A DNA stretch of 64,000 bases from NCBI RefSeq assembly GCF_000429105.1, contig NZ_AUBF01000008.1, forward strand, positions 1 through 64,000, given 5' to 3'. The notes beneath the pieces are model-generated. The model saw nothing but the letters and a program-made list of their open reading frames with translations. It did not search any database and was not told the DNA's origin. Position numbers and translations under genes: made by a program. The DNA comes from Schaalia suimastitidis DSM 15538 (lineage in GTDB: Bacteria > Actinomycetota > Actinomycetes > Actinomycetales > Actinomycetaceae). Below are positions 61,801-64,000 of this stretch, one piece after another (the stretch's first letter is position 1; every line of letters begins with the position of its first letter).

Positions 61801-61862
61801 ATCTGACCAATTACCTGTGCGAAGGTATCGGGTCGGTAGCGGCGGTACAGTGCTGTGGTCAC
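58809..61862 (-). CDS. dnaX: DNA polymerase III subunit gamma/tau
   Basis: The 1017-residue clamp-loader subunit has [15 protein letters not shown], Walker [14 protein letters not shown], the Cys zinc knuckle ([19 protein letters not shown]), Walker [10 protein letters not shown] and the sensor [10 protein letters not shown]. The ATPase part ends near residue 370. The remaining 640 residues are a Pro/Ala/Gln/His-rich low-complexity tail broken by one folded-looking block ([21 protein letters not shown] to LQVRAEVG). This is longer than most DnaX proteins. Near residues 690-730 and 880-920 short motifs repeat ([13 protein letters not shown]). It heads the dnaX-recR unit, 37 bases after hemG. 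Confidence 0.97.
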   Translation of the reverse strand: MTTALYRRYRPDTFAQVIGQIHVTDPLRAALRANRVTHAYLFSGPRGCGKTTSARILARCLNCADGPTDTPCGQCDSCRELATGGPGSLDVVEIDAASHGGVDDARDLRERATFAPVRDRYKIFIIDEAHMVTSQGFNALLKLVEEPPEHVKFVFATTEPERVLGTIRSRTHHYPFRLVPPDVLGPYLTQLCKEEHVAVDDGVIPMVMRAGGGSVRDTLSVLDQLMAGAIDMHVPYDTAVALLGYTDQALLDQSVDALAGGDGAAAYRVVERMVDSGHDPRRFAEDLLQRLRDLLIIAVAGDGAREVLAGTPSDQVERMFVQARNWGPRQLSRAADLVDEALRAMTGATSPRLQLELLIGRILVPAEAWAQGSAVGGTQVPVPGAVGLPGGGAPVEQASPVATGFGARQAREELARRRQAQRTSPTRQDPTAPTSAQSVPAHPSPPVDQAASTLPSPPPIQAPSAAASPLTAPAAAPEVVAPAAVSDSAQDAGQMVGTHQVFTEAEIPATPAKEPEPPLVTAEQQPLPQKTAQGRDADILRSRWAEVVDSIANTSRVVWSMLHQNGQLGAVDAQVAVILLPTPGHVAHFTSGGRSDIVARAIHEVTGLQLQVRAEVGQSGGGRPLTDARATHAPWPEPSHGGEPHPFDEGGHAAQEPQSEGLPDSSHRLVTEADEAAVSGFAAQDTLGAAQVPTQPRGDGNVDQPHEDGRTDQPRGDAHIDQEQTGWPEAAPIPEGHIPAHPGYAPSGDQGDWPTLPRLGHEGPASNHAEEPRIPEPSRLADPDRLRETARIGEPISNVREELTQVPDTAPTNLATPQVDRHYLPGDPAAEWGRLPVKNGRINEAGANAHGPLSDTVGGHNDTPRDVSAASPVVPRDGTIASQKAPHDQTSALPVAPHDQASVPPMVTHLEEPAVWDEVAPDDPGESWTSASPQDQSGAWPAMSQPAAMEVDSKRDATVQADETAPYATVTHISAADDDSASMDDEDAENSGMVGVGAVLEILGGTIIETQPTQGGF

Positions 61863-61899
61863 CCTCCAACCCTAAAGGTAGAGGCCGACATTTGCGTAC

Positions 61900-62427
61900 C
61901 TACCCCAATAATTTGGCGAAGTTTTGTGCAAAAACACGAACGGCCGCCCAGTCGGTGTAGTCCACTTTGACACCTGGCCCATGAGGTTTACCGGAGCGAG
62001 TAAGGATTTGCTCCATCAAAAAGGTATCGACACGGTTATACAGATCGAAGTTAATCTCCCCTGTGACCAGTGTTGACATCGTCGGATTCCACGGGGTAGA
62101 GGCGAGGAATTTTCGCGAGTACACATTTGTTTCAACCTCAGCTCGATCAGCACGTGCTGACGACAGGCTCACCCCAACAAATGCGGTGGGCATCGCGTTA
62201 AGGCGTTCGGCATTGGCCACAGTGAAACGCTTGAGACGCGGAGAATAGAAACCGTAACGAACCGATCCTGCAATAAGGACCGCCTCCGCTTCAGTCGGCA
62301 CCGTACGCATGACGTGCGCTGGGCGTGTATCAACTTGGTGCCCACAATCACGCAGAACCTCCGCCATCGTGTGGACGATACGTTCTGTATGTCCAAAGCG
62401 ACTTGAATGTAACGCAAGGATGTTCAT
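61900..62427 (-). CDS. hemG: Menaquinone-dependent protoporphyrinogen oxidase HemG-like flavodoxin
   Basis: The 175-residue flavodoxin-fold protein follows the HemG pattern throughout: LALHSSRFGHTERIV (FMN phosphate loop), AGSVRYGFYSPRLKRF, AMPTAFVGVSLSSARADRAEVETN, YSRKFLASTPWNP and the end KVDYTDWAAVRVFAQNFAKLLG. HemG oxidises protoporphyrinogen IX using menaquinone. No other heme gene is in the window. The ATG at 62427 fits the family start; an in-frame ATG at 62445 is an alternative. It probably shares transcription with dnaX. Confidence 0.88.
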   Translation of the reverse strand: MNILALHSSRFGHTERIVHTMAEVLRDCGHQVDTRPAHVMRTVPTEAEAVLIAGSVRYGFYSPRLKRFTVANAERLNAMPTAFVGVSLSSARADRAEVETNVYSRKFLASTPWNPTMSTLVTGEINFDLYNRVDTFLMEQILTRSGKPHGPGVKVDYTDWAAVRVFAQNFAKLLG

Positions 62428-62853
62428 TGCCTCGTATCCTCTCATTGTCGTTCAGTGCGAAGTCAGTGTCGCAAAGCGCGAAGGTGTGCAGATTACCGAG
62501 GCCTATCCACGCCTGTTCGGTAATGCGACGTCTTAGGGTATCGCGGTCGCTAGACACGGCATATGACGGGGTGTCACATCCACTGCTGCTTCCCGTTTCG
62601 CACATTGTCGTGCTGGATTTGTGCGAGGCAGCGGTACGGTAACGGAGTGCTTGCCATTATTTGGGGGTGGAATTACGTCACAACCCCATGACTTAAGTGA
62701 CATATTATGAAATTGTGTCAGTTTATTTTGGGTGGCTATTTTTCGTTGACGACAAGCGACTCCGACACGCTGTCACCAACATTGCACCATCGAAAGCCCA
62801 TCATTACTCCCGTACACATGACGCAAAACACCACATAAAACAGAAAGACAAAA
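62428..62853. other. Divergent intergenic region hemG / ECF transporter, with inverted repeats
   Basis: This 426-base stretch has no supported gene. An exact 8-bp inverted repeat (ATTACCGA 62492-62499, TCGGTAAT 62517-62524), extended inside by GGC...GCC, forms a hairpin 65 bases upstream of hemG. A TGACA...TGTCA pair (62698-62702, 62716-62720) lies in an AT-rich segment upstream of the ECF genes. Either could be a regulator site. I recognise no riboswitch here. Confidence 0.45.
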
Positions 62854-63459
62854 ATGCCCGCATCACCATCGCGCCGTACCACAGCCCTCGATGCCCGCAG
62901 CCTCGTCAACGCCGGCGTATTCGCTGCCCTATACTTTGTCATCCTTTTCGCAACCGCTCTCATCGGCTTCATTAACCCCGCATTACACCTTCTTGGAATC
63001 CTTGTCGGCACATTGATGAATGCGGCAGTCACCCTCTTGTATATGGCAAAGACACCACGCATGTGGGCAATGACCATATTCGGCACAGCCATCGGAGCAA
63101 CAATGGTTTTGCTCGGGCAATTCTGGGGGACAGTCATCCTGTCAGCACTCTGCGGCCTAGCTGCCGACCTCATTGTGCGCGCAGGCGCATATCAAGGCCG
63201 CCTCCACGTCTGCATTGCCTACGGCGTATTCCAGTTTTGGACAATCGCTCCACTATTCCCGGTCATCTTCGGGTCGGACGCTTTCTTCCAACGCATCGCA
63301 CTGCGCCAAGGCGTCGAATACGCCGACCTTATGCGCAACCTATTTACCCCGTGGTTCCTCCTCACATTCCAAGTTGTCGTCTGTCTCGTTGGGTGCATCG
63401 CCGCATGGCTAGCCACACGCATCCTCGCCAAACACTTCACCCGCGCAGGGATACTGTGA
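62854..63459 (+). CDS. ECF transporter S component, MptD/Trep_Strep family
   Basis: The 201-residue integral membrane protein has five or six helices. The pattern (ARSLVNAGVFAALYFVI near the start, then GTLMNAAVTLLYMAKTPR and LCGLAADLIVRAGAY) matches the MptD/Trep_Strep family of putative energy-coupling-factor substrate-binding proteins. The substrate of this family is not settled. The stop overlaps the T-component start by four bases, which supports the transporter assignment. The ribosome site is weak (agaaaga). It begins a rightward operon that continues past the window. Confidence 0.85.
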   Translation: MPASPSRRTTALDARSLVNAGVFAALYFVILFATALIGFINPALHLLGILVGTLMNAAVTLLYMAKTPRMWAMTIFGTAIGATMVLLGQFWGTVILSALCGLAADLIVRAGAYQGRLHVCIAYGVFQFWTIAPLFPVIFGSDAFFQRIALRQGVEYADLMRNLFTPWFLLTFQVVVCLVGCIAAWLATRILAKHFTRAGIL

Positions 63460-64000
63460 CAACCGCTTCGAGCCGCCTCGTCGATCCGCGAACCAAAATC
63501 ATCGCATTACTGGCCATCAACGTACTGGTGATGGGGCCGGGCCCCTTTTCGCTGACCCTCACCTGCGCGCTCTTACTGCTCCTGCCGTTGTCAACCCTGG
63601 GCACACCACGTGCCGTCCTCACTTGGGCAATATGGACAGGACTCTGGGCCGGGCTGTACCTGGCATTACCACTGCTGTGGCACGGCTGGGCCCCAACGAT
63701 CGTCGCCGCACTAGGGTTTTGGATGACTCGCTTTAGCGTTGGCTTTGCCTGCGCGTGGTATGTCATCGCTTCGACACGAGTCAACGAACTCGTTGCAGCC
63801 TTTCGTTGCCCCCGCGCCGCCATCATTCCATTGGCCGTGATGTTGCGCTTTGTCCCCGCTCTGGCCATCGAGTTTCGAGCAATCATCGACGCGATGCGTC
63901 TTCGAGGTATCGCCACATCACCCTTGCGTCTTCTGGCGCATCCCGCACAGTGCGCGGAATACATCCTTGTGCCACTCTTGGCCTCGGCGACGCGTATGGC
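63456..64000 (+). CDS. ECF transporter T component (EcfT/CbiQ family), 3' end missing
   Basis: The frame opens with a GTG overlapping the S-component stop (GTGA) and stays open to the window edge, giving at least 181 residues. The start LVDPRTKIIALLAINVLVMG is the typical EcfT opening, membrane helices follow, and the coupling-helix motif DAMRLRGI near residue 150 carries the conserved Ala/Arg-x-Gly signature that contacts the ATPases. With the S component it forms the membrane part of an ECF importer. The A components presumably lie beyond base 64,000. Confidence 0.88.
   Translation, partial: MTTASSRLVDPRTKIIALLAINVLVMGPGPFSLTLTCALLLLLPLSTLGTPRAVLTWAIWTGLWAGLYLALPLLWHGWAPTIVAALGFWMTRFSVGFACAWYVIASTRVNELVAAFRCPRAAIIPLAVMLRFVPALAIEFRAIIDAMRLRGIATSPLRLLAHPAQCAEYILVPLLASATRM

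Noticed and set aside
61863-62853. Possible SRP RNA (ffs) or tRNA near dnaX, and a riboswitch before the ECF genes
   Set aside because: The conserved SRP loop (ggaaggaagcag) is absent, no tRNA cloverleaf is visible, and no known riboswitch core was recognised.

Overview
The window looks like chromosome of a high-GC Gram-positive bacterium. Its moderate GC, the actinobacterial type VII secretion (T7SS) genes EccB/EccC/EccD with mycosin, a dnaK-grpE-dnaJ-hspR operon with HAIR operators, LPXTG-type pilins of the Actinomyces fimbria style and a HemG-type protoporphyrinogen oxidase all point to Actinomycetaceae or a close relative. The genus cannot be fixed from the sequence alone.

Bases 1-22,300 hold a T7SS locus. 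A partial lipoprotein gene runs in from the left. A leftward set follows: FHA protein, PP2C phosphatase and the triple-ATPase motor EccC. Rightward come EccD and an RDD-FHA protein, then a leftward pair of WXG100 proteins, then a second EccD, EccB, a mycosin, two uncharacterised proteins and a second mycosin. Next is a three-gene module: a small EspC-like protein, a predicted secreted lipase with an intact Ser-Asp-His triad, and a lipoprotein that fits the role of immunity protein. A second RDD-FHA gene closes the block. No EccE is present.

Bases 22,390-34,802 are a leftward operon encoding a giant membrane-anchored cadherin-like/fibronectin protein, a MoxR AAA ATPase, a DUF58 protein, a transglutaminase-like protein lacking its catalytic Cys and His, and a Ser/Thr kinase. 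This is the gene set called the PFNA cluster in bifidobacteria. Together with the PP2C and three FHA proteins it suggests phospho-signalling linked to secretion and the cell surface. Just upstream (35,042-37,391) is a second three-gene module of the same plan: small helical protein, effector-like protein with an unrecognised C-terminal domain, and lipoprotein. A decayed IS3-type transposase (about 37,534-38,400) marks the edge of this island.

Bases 38,390-44,974 are core functions: the heat-shock operon behind two HspR boxes, the 23S rRNA methyltransferase RlmC and a GtrA-like membrane protein flanked by short repeats. Bases 45,332-55,084 encode three leftward wall-anchored surface proteins: a SdrD-B repeat protein with a VAKTG sorting motif, a FimA-like pilin shaft with LPMTG and a pilus-tip-like adhesin with IPLTG. 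No sortase gene lies in the window. A palindromic element of about 125 bp occurs twice, at 10.3 kb and 50.5 kb.

Bases 55,684-62,427 run leftward as hemG, dnaX, recR, response regulator and histidine kinase. The right end starts a rightward ECF transporter operon (MptD-family S component, then a T component cut by the window edge).
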